A stretch of DNA of 64,000 bases, from NCBI RefSeq assembly GCF_000612505.1, contig NZ_CP004078.1, positions 665,001-729,000 of the forward strand. Direction: 5' to 3'. Under the pieces are notes generated by a model. That model saw only the letters and a list, made by a program, of their open reading frames with translations. It was not told where the DNA came from and did not search any database. Source of the stretch: Paenibacillus sabinae T27 (lineage in GTDB: Bacteria > Bacillota > Bacilli > Paenibacillales > Paenibacillaceae). Positions 7,627 through 17,934 of this stretch are shown here, in pieces (positions within the stretch are counted from its first letter, which is position 1; every line of letters begins with the position of its first letter). The translations under genes and the position numbers were made by a program.

Positions 7627-9069
7627 TTAAGGCATTGAATCAGACAAAAGCTCCGACCCGTTATTTTCGTATAACACCTGTTCCATTCTCCGGTCCAGTT
7701 CCTCAGACAGCAGGCTTGCAACCTTCGGCCCGCAGAAGCCGCCCTGGCATCTGCCCATTCCGGCTCTTGTCCGGAGCTTGACGCCGTTCACGGAGCTCGC
7801 TCCGGGCATACGCCCGATGGATTCACGGATCTCGCCTTCGGTGACCTGCTCACATCTGCATACGATGCGGCCGTAGCCGGGGTGCTGCTGAACCCACAGA
7901 TTTCTCTCGCCGTAAGGGATGGACTTGAAAGAGACGATGCCGCGGCGATGTGGAACAAAGGCGGGGCTCAGTTCAAGCGTAAGCCCCATTCGCCCGTACA
8001 TCGAAGCAACCAGACCCGCGATGTGGACGGCGATTGCCGGAGAGCAGGTCAAGCCGGGGTTGTTGATTCCGGCGGCATGGATCAGCCCGTTCATTACCTC
8101 CGATTCCCGGATCAGGAAATCGCCAGCGCTGCATTTGGCCTTTAGTCCCGCGAAAGAGCGGATGACCTGGCGCTCCGGAATGCGCCGTGAAATTTTATGA
8201 GCCGATTTCATCAGCTTTTCCATTTGTCCGGCCGTTGTTTTCTTGCTTGTGCGGTCTTCGGTTGGCTCCATGCTCGGCCCGATCATCACGTTGCCGTGGA
8301 GAGTGGGGATGAGGAAGACGCTTTTTTCTTTCTCGGATTTGCAGTGGGCTACGATGTGGCTGATCTGAAACTTGGCGCTGCGGTCAAGCACGGCATATTG
8401 CCCCCGCTTCGGCAGGATGGAGAAAGACTCCGAGCCCGCCATGCGGTTAATGACGTCCGTATTGATCCCTGCACAGTTGATGACAGCCTTGGCTTGCAGC
8501 GATCCGGCGGCAGTTTCCACCGTGATTCCGTCCCGCAGCGGCGCAAGTCCGGTCACTTCCGTATTCAGCTTGAACTCCGTGCCGTTCGCGGCGGCATTCT
8601 CCGCCAGTGCGAAGCACAGCTCCCATGGATCGACGATCCCGCATCCCGGATTGAGCAGCGCCGATCGCAAGCCTTCATTCAGAGATGGCTCACGCAGCAA
8701 GGCTTCTTCTCTGCTGAGGATGCGAACACCGGAAATGCCGTTGGCGGCAGCCCTTGCGCGAAGCTCCTCAATGGCGGCATCGTCTTCCTCGTCGAATCCG
8801 GCAATCAGCATGTCGACGGGTCTAAACGCAACATCAAGCTCCCGGCACAGATCTTCGAACATCTGCCTGCCCTGCAGGGTCAGGCGGCCCTTAAGCTTGT
8901 CCGGCCGGGCGGTGTGACCATTGTAGACAATACCGCTGTTGGCCTTCGTCGCGCCGCAGGCGATTTCATTATTTTTCTCAAGCACGGCAATGCGAAGCTT
9001 ATATTTGGACAGCTCCCTGGCAACCGCGGTTCCCACAATGCCTGCGCCTATGATGACGATATCGTACAT
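7627..9069 (-). CDS. FAD-dependent dehydrogenase with C-terminal BFD-like [2Fe-2S] domain (GlpA/LhgO-like)
   Basis: 480 aa. The N-terminal G-A-G-I-V-G-T-A-V-A is a DAO-fold FAD motif; A-C-G-A-T-K-A-N-S-G and V-I-N-C-A-G follow. The C-terminal domain (about residues 398-460) has the BFD-like cysteine pattern C-R-C ... G-R-C-Q-G-G-F-C typical of anaerobic glycerol-3-phosphate dehydrogenase subunit A. The ATG at 9069 follows AAGGAGGA. Genes for a GlpB-like flavoprotein and DUF1667 follow at once, giving a GlpABC-like set in which DUF1667 replaces the iron-sulfur membrane subunit GlpC. L-2-hydroxyglutarate or another hydroxy acid is an alternative substrate. Confidence 0.85.
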   Translation of the reverse strand: MYDIVIIGAGIVGTAVARELSKYKLRIAVLEKNNEIACGATKANSGIVYNGHTARPDKLKGRLTLQGRQMFEDLCRELDVAFRPVDMLIAGFDEEDDAAIEELRARAAANGISGVRILSREEALLREPSLNEGLRSALLNPGCGIVDPWELCFALAENAAANGTEFKLNTEVTGLAPLRDGITVETAAGSLQAKAVINCAGINTDVINRMAGSESFSILPKRGQYAVLDRSAKFQISHIVAHCKSEKEKSVFLIPTLHGNVMIGPSMEPTEDRTSKKTTAGQMEKLMKSAHKISRRIPERQVIRSFAGLKAKCSAGDFLIRESEVMNGLIHAAGINNPGLTCSPAIAVHIAGLVASMYGRMGLTLELSPAFVPHRRGIVSFKSIPYGERNLWVQQHPGYGRIVCRCEQVTEGEIRESIGRMPGASSVNGVKLRTRAGMGRCQGGFCGPKVASLLSEELDRRMEQVLYENNGSELLSDSMP

Positions 9070-9094
9070 GCGGTCCTTCCTCCTTACCGTTAAG

Positions 9095-9295
9095 CTAACC
9101 GGTGATTTCAGTCTTGCTTGCCATACAATGATAAGAATCGCTTGTCCACCGCCGGAAATAACAGTTCAGGCAGGATAAGGGCTCGTCCGTCACCCATTCC
9201 TCCTCTACATCGGGGCGGAAGGAGCCGCAGCGCGATGCTTGTTCCGCAGCCTTAAGGCTTACCGATAAAAAGGGATCGCGATCGCTCCCGGTCAT
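9095..9295 (-). CDS. small cysteine-motif protein of unknown function (66 aa)
   Basis: 66 aa. Its ATG overlaps the stop of the upstream TiaS-like gene by 4 bp (ATGA), and its stop lies 25 bp before the GlpA-like start, so its operon position argues it is real. The only recognisable feature is C-L-N-C-Y-F-R-R-W followed by H-C near residue 56, a possible metal or Fe-S site. I do not recognise the family. It may be an accessory or electron-transfer protein for the neighbouring flavoenzyme or for the TiaS-like protein. Confidence 0.65.
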   Translation of the reverse strand: MTGSDRDPFLSVSLKAAEQASRCGSFRPDVEEEWVTDEPLSCLNCYFRRWTSDSYHCMASKTEITG

Positions 9296-10059
9296 TGGCC
9301 GATCCTCTGGAGCAGATGAATCTGCTGCTTGGAGCAGGTCTGCCAGACGAGCGCTTGCTCCGCAGTTTCCAGCCGCTGAACCGGAATGACCGCCCGGCCT
9401 TCGCACAAGACAGACTTCACCATATTTCCGAGAACTACAGTGGCCTCCCCGTCCAGAACGTCTCCGTCAAGACTCCGGATTCCGTCAACTCCGGCAAGGG
9501 TGCAAAGCTCGGCGGCAGTAAGAAGGGTTCCAGGCTCTCCGACCTTATGCTTGTCTTTGAACGACCCGTCATTGCCCCCGAGGCGCAGTCCCGCTCCGGC
9601 CATCGCTCCTATTATTCCTTGTCCGGTACCGCCGTGTTCCGACAGATTAATGCCAAGCTCCGCTGCCAGCGCGTATGCGCCATCCTTATCCAACACTTCC
9701 CGCTTGGCAAGATAACCGTAGTTAATTAATCGCTCAGGGCTCTCAAGCCGTTCCGGGACGACGACGCAGAGGCCGGGATCGGCTTCCGGCTCGCTCTCCG
9801 TTTCCAAATGCCTGGCGCCGAAATCAATGACAGCTTGAAGATACTGAGGATCGATCTCCGCTTCGAAGCACATTGAACTGTTGTGCGAGGTGTAAGGAAT
9901 GTCCTCATGCAGCAGCAGCTGATGCCGGGTAATTCTGCTGGAGGTGCCCCAGCCGTTCGCCTTAATGGCACGGGCTATATTTTTGGCCAAATCTCCGGTT
10001 CCCTTTATTCCTTTGGTTGTAAAGTTGTCCGTATCGTCAATACTCACCAATATTCGCAT
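9292..10059 (-). CDS. TiaS-like protein (tRNA-Ile2 agmatinylcytidine synthetase N-terminal region homologue)
   Basis: 255 aa from the ATG at 10059 (AAAGGCGAG upstream; two earlier ATGs lack a ribosome site). The N-terminal V-S-I-D-D-T-D-N, the H-N-S-S-M-C motif and a later S-E-H-G-G-T-G-Q-G-I-I-G-A segment resemble the TCKD and ferredoxin-like domains of archaeal TiaS, which attaches agmatine to tRNA-Ile2 C34. The OB-fold and zinc-ribbon regions of full TiaS are missing, and bacteria use TilS for this tRNA, so its role here must differ. It heads the operon leading to the 66-aa protein and the GlpAB-like flavoenzyme. Confidence 0.6.
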   Translation of the reverse strand: MRILVSIDDTDNFTTKGIKGTGDLAKNIARAIKANGWGTSSRITRHQLLLHEDIPYTSHNSSMCFEAEIDPQYLQAVIDFGARHLETESEPEADPGLCVVVPERLESPERLINYGYLAKREVLDKDGAYALAAELGINLSEHGGTGQGIIGAMAGAGLRLGGNDGSFKDKHKVGEPGTLLTAAELCTLAGVDGIRSLDGDVLDGEATVVLGNMVKSVLCEGRAVIPVQRLETAEQALVWQTCSKQQIHLLQRIGQ

Positions 10060-10310
10060 AGGGTTCTCGCCTTTCATGATTATTAGCATCTAATTATATC
10101 TAAATATATCTTAATATATTTAAATATGAATTATATCAGCAAACGTCTGCCCCAGAAGCGCTAGGATGCAACCGACACAATAATGTAATAAATATTCCAT
10201 TATATAAGGAAGCATTTCTCACAAGCCTTTTAAGGGAGCAGTCTCAACTTCTTCAGGATATGGACAAGCTTTGAAGAAAGACATTCGGGATAGAGCACAG
10301 TAATTCTGTC
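10060..10310. other. gene-free region between the TiaS-like operon and purine control region
   Basis: About 250 bp without a convincing gene. Positions 10085-10136 are almost pure A/T with minus-strand TATAAT hexamers at 10093-10098 and 10130-10135, probably part of the TiaS-like operon promoter; no clear -35 was found. Nothing was recognised in the rest. Confidence 0.6.
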
Positions 10311-10311
10311 A

Positions 10312-10355
10312 AAAAGCGAACATTTTACCGGGAGCCTATGATAATGTTCGTGTTT
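10312..10355 (+). promoter_or_regulatory. PurR operator: two inverted PurBox-like sites
   Basis: AAAAGCGAACATT (10312-10324) and its inverted counterpart AATGTTCGTGTTT (10343-10355) both fit the B. subtilis PurBox with central CGAAC, spaced 18 nt apart (16-17 nt is usual). The second box ends 3 bp before the -35. PurR represses pur genes and PRPP relieves repression. Confidence 0.78.
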
Positions 10356-10358
10356 AAG

Positions 10359-10388
10359 TTGACATACGGTGTAGGGGGTTGTTAAACT
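10359..10388 (+). promoter_or_regulatory. promoter of the purine operon
   Basis: Perfect TTGACA (10359-10364), an 18-bp spacer, and TAAACT (10383-10388) with a TG extension. It lies directly between the PurR boxes and the riboswitch. Confidence 0.75.
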
Positions 10389-10401
10389 GAAGGCATAAAC
10401 A

Positions 10402-10470
10402 GCTCGTATAAATCCGGGGATAGGGCCCGGAAGTTTCTACCCGGGAACCGTAAATTTCCGGACTACGGGG
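10402..10470 (+). ncRNA. purine riboswitch aptamer, guanine class
   Basis: It contains the purine aptamer landmarks: CTCGTATAAATCC, GATAGGGCCCGG, AGTTTCTACCC, CCGTAAAT and GGACTACGGGG. P1 pairs CUCGUA with UACGGG; P2 is CCGGG/CCCGG. The specificity base equivalent to position 74 is C (10463), predicting guanine or hypoxanthine rather than adenine. It lies in the 5' leader about 245 nt before purE, as in B. subtilis. Confidence 0.95.
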
Positions 10471-10488
10471 AATTAAAAGACATCAGGC

Positions 10489-10534
10489 GACATCGCTTGC
10501 GGCCCGTCCGTCAGAAACGATGCTGTCCTTTTTT
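10489..10534 (+). terminator. possible extra hairpin/terminator inside the riboswitch expression platform
   Basis: GACATCG (10489-10495) can pair with the CGAT..GTC segment at 10518-10527, followed by six T at 10529-10534. The stem is imperfect; it may be an upstream pausing or termination site before the main terminator. Confidence 0.35.
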
Positions 10535-10580
10535 CTGTCGCTCCTTGAGTGGAGAAGTCGAAAAATGTCTATTTTTTCCT

Positions 10581-10628
10581 CCGTAGTCCGAAATTCCCGC
10601 AATATCGTTAGGGAATCGGGCTTTTTTT
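10581..10628 (+). terminator. riboswitch-controlled terminator with antiterminator strand
   Basis: CCGAAATTCCC (10588-10598) pairs with GGGAATCGG (10611-10619), followed by seven T (10622-10628). The overlapping strand CCGTAGTCC (10581-10589) is perfectly complementary to GGACTACGG in the aptamer (10460-10468), so ligand-free RNA can form an antiterminator while bound guanine frees the terminator. Confidence 0.9.
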
Positions 10629-10715
10629 GTGCGAATTATGGAAAACTATAGAGAAATGGGTCAAGATAGAAACTGGAGCTGATTAACCATTCATGAACGG
10701 AAGGCAGGTTGAACA

Positions 10716-11201
10716 ATGTCGGTGCAGGTAGCTGTCATCATGGGCAGCAAATCGGATTGGGAAACAATGCAGCATGCGTGTGCGGTGCTGGAAGAGCTTG
10801 AGATCTCCTATGAGAAAAAAGTGGTGTCCGCCCACCGCACCCCGGATCTCATGTTCCGCTTTGCGGAGGAGGCCGCGGACCGGGGCATCCGCGTCATTAT
10901 CGCCGGCGCCGGAGGCGCTGCGCATCTGCCGGGCATGGTCGCGGCGAAGACGATCCTGCCGGTCATCGGCGTACCGGTGCAGTCGAAGGCGCTGAACGGG
11001 CTGGATTCGCTGCTCTCCATCGTGCAGATGCCGGGAGGCATTCCAGTCGCGACAGTTGCCATCGGCAAGGCCGGCGCGGTCAATGCCGGGCTGCTGGCGG
11101 CCCAGATCATCGGGGCGTTCGATCCCGAGGTGCAGCGCCGGGCGCAGCGGCGCCGGGACGCCATCCGCGACGAAGTGCTGGAAGGCAGCGACGACCTATG
11201 A
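10716..11201 (+). CDS. purE: N5-carboxyaminoimidazole ribonucleotide mutase (class I PurE)
   Basis: 161 aa. It converts N5-CAIR to CAIR in de novo purine synthesis. The conserved loops [15 protein letters not shown] and [11 protein letters not shown] are complete. It is the first gene of the operon, behind PurBox, promoter and riboswitch. Its stop overlaps the purK start (ATGA). The C-terminus has an Arg-rich stretch (Q-R-R-A-Q-R-R-R), slightly unusual but near the usual end of the protein. Confidence 0.97.
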   Translation: MSVQVAVIMGSKSDWETMQHACAVLEELEISYEKKVVSAHRTPDLMFRFAEEAADRGIRVIIAGAGGAAHLPGMVAAKTILPVIGVPVQSKALNGLDSLLSIVQMPGGIPVATVAIGKAGAVNAGLLAAQIIGAFDPEVQRRAQRRRDAIRDEVLEGSDDL

Positions 11202-12463
11202 GCGGCGGAATCAGCGGTGGTGCGGACATGCCGGACCGTAAAGCGCAGCCGCGGACGCTTCGGCCGGGATCGACCGTCGGCGTGCTCGGCGGCGGGCAGC
11301 TCGGGCGCATGATGGCGCTGGCCGGCAGCGCCATGGGCTATCGCTTCGTGGCGCTCGACCCCGCGCCGGATGCGCCCTGCGGGCAGGTATCGCCGCAGAT
11401 CGTCGCGGCGTACGACGACATCGACGCGGCGCGTGAGCTTGCGCGCCGCGCGGACGTGATCACGTACGAGTTCGAGAACGTCGACGCGGGCGTAGCCGCG
11501 CTGCTGGCGGAGGAATCGTACGTGCCCCAGGGCAGCGCGCTGCTGCACACGACGCAGCACCGGCTGCGCGAGAAGGCCGCCATCGAAGCTGCTGGCGTCC
11601 CGGTGGCCCCGTACCGCAAGGTGGCAAGCCTTGCGGACCTTAAGACGGCAGCCGCGGAGCTCGGCCTGCCGGCGGTGCTGAAGACCGTCACCGGAGGATA
11701 TGACGGTAAGGGACAGGCCGTCCTCCGCCGGGAGGACGAGCTGGAGGACGCGTTCCGGCGGCTAGCGCCGGAGCGGGCCGACTCGGCCGCTTCGCCGCAA
11801 GGCGGGCCGGCAGCAGGAGACGCCGGCTCCCAAGGAGCGGAAGAGGACGCCCCGCTGGTGCTGGAGAAATTCGTGCCGTTCCGGTGCGAAATTTCGGTCA
11901 TCGCCGCCCGCAGCCCGCGCGGCGAGGTGAAAAGCTTTCCAGCAGCGGAGAATATTCATGTGAATAACATTCTCCATCTGTCCATCGTCCCTGCCCGGGT
12001 GCCGGAAGCCATCCAGCGCAAAGCCCGCGAGCTGGCCGAGAAGCTCATCGCGGGACTGGACGCTGTCGGGCTGCTGGCGGTGGAGATGTTCGTCACCGGG
12101 GACGGCGAACTGTTCGTCAATGAACTGGCGCCCCGGCCGCATAACTCCGGCCATTACACGATGGATGCCTGCGCCACCTCGCAGTTCGAGCAGCATGTGC
12201 GGGCAGTATGCAATCTGCCGCTTGGCGACACGGAGCTGCTGACCCCCGCCGTCATGGTCAATGTGCTGGGCCAGCATCTGGAGGGTGCAGTCGGACGCTT
12301 TTGCGATGAAGAGGCCAATCGGCTTGGAGTCATCCCCAAGCTTCATATATATAGCAAGACCGAAAGCAAGACCGGCCGCAAAATGGGCCATATCAACCTG
12401 CTCTGCAAGGATACGGCGGATGCGCTGGCCTGGGTGGAGCAAACTAACCTTTGGAGGAACTGA
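11198..12463 (+). CDS. purK: N5-carboxyaminoimidazole ribonucleotide synthetase (ATP-grasp)
   Basis: 421 aa, somewhat longer than the usual ~380. It converts AIR, ATP and bicarbonate to N5-CAIR. The N-terminal [14 protein letters not shown]-grasp G-G-Y-D-G-K-G-Q and metal-binding [14 protein letters not shown] are intact. Two oddities account for the length: an extended Arg/Pro N-terminus of about 25 residues, and a low-complexity Ala/Gly/Glu insertion around residues 190-220 between ATP-grasp strands. Translation is coupled to purE by a 4-bp overlap, and purB follows 6 bp downstream. Confidence 0.96.
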   Translation: MSGGISGGADMPDRKAQPRTLRPGSTVGVLGGGQLGRMMALAGSAMGYRFVALDPAPDAPCGQVSPQIVAAYDDIDAARELARRADVITYEFENVDAGVAALLAEESYVPQGSALLHTTQHRLREKAAIEAAGVPVAPYRKVASLADLKTAAAELGLPAVLKTVTGGYDGKGQAVLRREDELEDAFRRLAPERADSAASPQGGPAAGDAGSQGAEEDAPLVLEKFVPFRCEISVIAARSPRGEVKSFPAAENIHVNNILHLSIVPARVPEAIQRKARELAEKLIAGLDAVGLLAVEMFVTGDGELFVNELAPRPHNSGHYTMDACATSQFEQHVRAVCNLPLGDTELLTPAVMVNVLGQHLEGAVGRFCDEEANRLGVIPKLHIYSKTESKTGRKMGHINLLCKDTADALAWVEQTNLWRN

Positions 12464-12469
12464 AATCAC

Positions 12470-13765
12470 ATGATCGAACGTTACAGCAGACCGGAAATGC
12501 GTGCCATCTGGACCGAAGAAAATAAATTCAAAGCCTGGCTCGAAGTGGAGCTGTGCGCATGCGAGGCGTGGGCGGAGCTTGGCGTCATCCCGAAAGAGGA
12601 TACGGTCAAGCTGCGGGAGAACGCAGAGTTCAATATTGACCGCATCTACGAAATTGAGCTGGAGACACGCCATGACGTTATCGCGTTTACGCGCGCGGTA
12701 TCGGAGAGCCTCGGGGCGGAGCGCAAATGGGTGCATTACGGCCTGACCTCCACCGATGTCGTTGACACGGCGCTCGGCTATCTGCTGCGCCAGGCCAACG
12801 AGATTTTGGAGAAGGATATTGTGAATTTCATTGAGATTCTAAAAGACAAAGCGGTTGCCTACAAAGATACTCCGATGATGGGCCGCACGCACGGCGTGCA
12901 CGCCGAGCCGACGACGTTCGGACTGAAGATGGCGCTGTGGTATGAGGAAATGAAGCGCAATCTGGAGCGGTTCCGCCATGCCGCAAACGGCGTGCAATTC
13001 GGCAAAATCTCCGGCGCGGTCGGCACCTACGCCAACATCGACCCGTTCGTAGAGGAGTTCGTCTGCCGCAAGCTGGGCACAAGCCCCGCGCCGATCTCGA
13101 CGCAGACGCTTCAGCGTGACCGGCATGCCGAGTACATGGCGACGCTGGCGCTGATCGCGACTTCGCTCGACAAGTTCGCGACCGAAATCCGCGCTCTGCA
13201 AAAGAGCGAGGTGCGCGAGGTCGAGGAGGCTTTTGCCAAAGGACAAAAAGGTTCATCGGCGATGCCGCACAAGCGCAACCCGATCGGCTGCGAGAACATT
13301 TCCGGCCTGTCCCGGGTCATTCGCGGACATATGATCACCGCCTACGAGAACGTGCCGCTCTGGCATGAACGCGACATCTCGCATTCCTCGGTGGAACGGG
13401 TTATTCTCCCGGATGCGACGATGCTGCTTAACTATATGCTGAACCGCTTCGGCAATATCGTGAAGAACCTGACCGTATTCCCGGAAAATATGAAGCGTAA
13501 CATGGAGCGTACCTTCGGTGTGCCGTTCTCCGGCCGCGTTATGACGAAGCTGATCGACAAAGGCTTCAGCCGCGAACAAGCTTACGACACGGTGCAGCCG
13601 CGAGCCATGCAGGCTTGGGAGACGCAGAAGCATTTCCGTGAGATCGTTGAGAATACGCCGGAAATCACGGCGGTGCTTAGCCCTGATGAGATCGCAGACG
13701 CGTTCAATCCGTCGTGGCACCTCAAAAATGTCGATACGATTTTCCGTAAGCTGGGCTTGATCTAA
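12470..13765 (+). CDS. purB: adenylosuccinate lyase
   Basis: 431 aa, standard length. It removes fumarate from SAICAR and from adenylosuccinate, acting twice in purine synthesis. The fumarase/aspartase superfamily signature [11 protein letters not shown] is present near residue 262, with T-S-T-D-V-V-D-T and G-R-T-H-G-V-H-A-E upstream. A GGAGG ribosome site overlaps the end of purK. Confidence 0.97.
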   Translation: MIERYSRPEMRAIWTEENKFKAWLEVELCACEAWAELGVIPKEDTVKLRENAEFNIDRIYEIELETRHDVIAFTRAVSESLGAERKWVHYGLTSTDVVDTALGYLLRQANEILEKDIVNFIEILKDKAVAYKDTPMMGRTHGVHAEPTTFGLKMALWYEEMKRNLERFRHAANGVQFGKISGAVGTYANIDPFVEEFVCRKLGTSPAPISTQTLQRDRHAEYMATLALIATSLDKFATEIRALQKSEVREVEEAFAKGQKGSSAMPHKRNPIGCENISGLSRVIRGHMITAYENVPLWHERDISHSSVERVILPDATMLLNYMLNRFGNIVKNLTVFPENMKRNMERTFGVPFSGRVMTKLIDKGFSREQAYDTVQPRAMQAWETQKHFREIVENTPEITAVLSPDEIADAFNPSWHLKNVDTIFRKLGLI

Positions 13766-13792
13766 ACTCATTTCTTCAAGGGAGGAAAGACC

Positions 13793-14686
13793 ATGACACA
13801 CCCTGCCGTATCGACTGCGGTGGATTTGATCGACGCACCGCTGCTGTATAAAGGCAAAGTGCGCGAGCTGTACGATTTGGGAGAGCATATGCTGATCGTC
13901 GTGACCGACCGGATATCCGCGTTCGATTATGTGCTGGAACCGGCGGTGCCGGAGAAGGGCAATGTGCTGAACCGGCTGAGCGCGTTCTGGTTCGGCCAGA
14001 CGAAGGACCTGCTGGAGAACCATGTCGTGCATATCGATGTTGACCGTCTCGGAAGCATTGCGAAGGAGCCGGAGCTGCTGAGGAACCGCATTATGGTTGT
14101 GTGCAAGGCGCAGCGGATCGATATGGAATGCGTCGTTCGGGGCTACATCACCGGAGGCGGCTGGCGTCAGTATCAGGCGACCGGCGAAGTGAACGGCATC
14201 AAGCTTCCGGAGGGTCTGCGCAAGAACGGGCAGCTTCACGAACCGATCTTCACCCCGGCGGCCAAGAACGACGTCGGACACGACGAGGACATTCCTTTTG
14301 CCAAAATGCAGGAGCTGATCGGCGAAGAGCTGGCGAACGAGCTTAAGGAGAAAAGCCTGAAGCTGTACGGATTCGCACGAGATTACTGCGCGGAGCGCGG
14401 CATTTTGCTGGCCGACTGCAAATTCGAGTTCGGTATCTTGGATGGCAAGGTCATCCTGATTGACGAAATTTTTACGCCGGATGCTTCCCGTTTCTGGGCC
14501 AAAGACAAGTACGCTCTGGATGTTGAAATCGACAGCATGGACAAGGAGCCGGTGCGGGCTTATCTCGCTTCCTCTTCCTGGGACAAGAACAGCACGCCGG
14601 ACCCGCTTCCGGAGGAAGTCGTTGCCGAGACGAGCCGCCGCTACCTGGATATTTACCACCGGATTACCGGTCATTCGCTGAACTGA
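13793..14686 (+). CDS. purC: SAICAR synthetase, long (ADE1-like) form
   Basis: 297 aa. It condenses CAIR with aspartate. Motifs Y-K-G-K-V-R-E-L-Y-D, V-T-D-R-I-S-A-F-D, V-R-G-Y-I-T-G-G-G-W and L-I-D-E-I-F-T-P-D-A-S-R-F-W are conserved. At ~300 residues with the E-K-G-N-V-L-N-R-L-S-A-F-W-F segment it resembles the long yeast ADE1-type enzyme rather than the ~240-aa B. subtilis PurC, although the operon slot is the same. AGGGAGGAAAG precedes the ATG. Confidence 0.95.
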   Translation: MTHPAVSTAVDLIDAPLLYKGKVRELYDLGEHMLIVVTDRISAFDYVLEPAVPEKGNVLNRLSAFWFGQTKDLLENHVVHIDVDRLGSIAKEPELLRNRIMVVCKAQRIDMECVVRGYITGGGWRQYQATGEVNGIKLPEGLRKNGQLHEPIFTPAAKNDVGHDEDIPFAKMQELIGEELANELKEKSLKLYGFARDYCAERGILLADCKFEFGILDGKVILIDEIFTPDASRFWAKDKYALDVEIDSMDKEPVRAYLASSSWDKNSTPDPLPEEVVAETSRRYLDIYHRITGHSLN

Positions 14687-14769
14687 TTTTTTGGATATTT
14701 GGATATTGGGAAATTCAATATAAATTAAAATGCTTAACGGCATGAACATTTAGGAGGAACGACAAGGGT

Positions 14770-15015
14770 ATGTTAAAAGCGACGGTATATGTCACCATTA
14801 AAAAAAGTGTGCTTGATCCCCAGGGTGTAGCTGTACAAGGGGCGCTTCATTCTGTAGGCTTCCAGGAAGTTGAAAGTCTGCGCATCGGCAAGTATATCGA
14901 ACTGACTCTGGATACGAACGACCGTGAAGAGGCCGGCAAACGGCTTAAGGCAATGTGCGAGAAGCTGCTCGCAAATACGGTAATCGAGGATTACCGATAC
15001 GAATTGGAGGCGTGA
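14770..15015 (+). CDS. purS: phosphoribosylformylglycinamidine synthase subunit PurS
   Basis: 81 aa. Small subunit that bridges PurL and PurQ in the three-part FGAM synthase of Gram-positives. [14 protein letters not shown] and [11 protein letters not shown] are family hallmarks. AGGAGGAACGAC lies upstream. The 83-bp gap after purC contains two copies of TTGGATATT but no gene. Confidence 0.96.
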   Translation: MLKATVYVTIKKSVLDPQGVAVQGALHSVGFQEVESLRIGKYIELTLDTNDREEAGKRLKAMCEKLLANTVIEDYRYELEA

Positions 15016-15020
15016 ATGTC

Positions 15021-15687
15021 ATGAAATTTGCTGTCCTTGTCTTTCCCGGCTCCAACTGCGATATCGACTGCTACAAAGCGGTACAGGAAACGCTTGGCGA
15101 GCCCGTTGACTATGTGTGGCATACGGCGACCGACCTGTCCGATTATGATTGCATTATCGTTCCGGGCGGCTTTTCTTACGGCGACTATTTGCGCTGCGGC
15201 GCGATTTCGCAGTTCGCTCCCGTGATGAACGAGGTAGCCAAAGCGGCTGAGCAGGGCAAGTACGTGCTCGGCATCTGCAACGGCTTCCAGATTCTGACCG
15301 AGGCGGGACTGCTGCCGGGCGCGCTGCGCCGGAATGAATCGATCAAATTCCGATGTCACGATACGACGCTTAAGGTCGTTAATTATAAAACGCCGTTCAC
15401 GAAGGACTATGCGGAAGGCGAAGAAATCGTCATTCCGATCGCCCACGGCGAAGGCAACTATTACTGCGACGAAGAGACGCTGGCTTCGCTTAAAGCGAAC
15501 AACCAGATCGTATTTACTTATACGGACAATCCTAACGGCTCTGTCGCCGATATTGCGGGCATCTCCAATGAGCGCGGCAACGTCGTCGGCATGATGCCGC
15601 ATCCGGAGCGGGCGGTCAATACCCTGCTCGGCTCGGAAGACGGCAAGAGAATGTTCAGTTCCATTTTGAAAACCTGGAGGGATACTC

Positions 15688-15710
<23 letters not shown>
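15021..15710 (+). CDS. purQ: phosphoribosylformylglycinamidine synthase, glutaminase subunit PurQ
   Basis: 229 aa. Class I glutamine amidotransferase delivering ammonia to PurL. The nucleophile is Cys86 in G-I-C-N-G-F-Q, and the H/E pair is in M-M-P-H-P-E-R. The ATG at 15021, preceded by GGAGGCGTG, was preferred to a longer frame overlapping purS. Its 3' end overlaps the purL start by 23 bp. Confidence 0.96.

Positions 15711-17918
<2,208 letters not shown>

Positions 17919-17934
<16 letters not shown>

Noticed and set aside
13253..14749. 498-codon minus-strand open frame opposite purB/purC
   Set aside because: Shadow of GC-rich coding sequence on the other strand; no ribosome site or recognisable motif, while the plus strand encodes purB and purC with full motifs.
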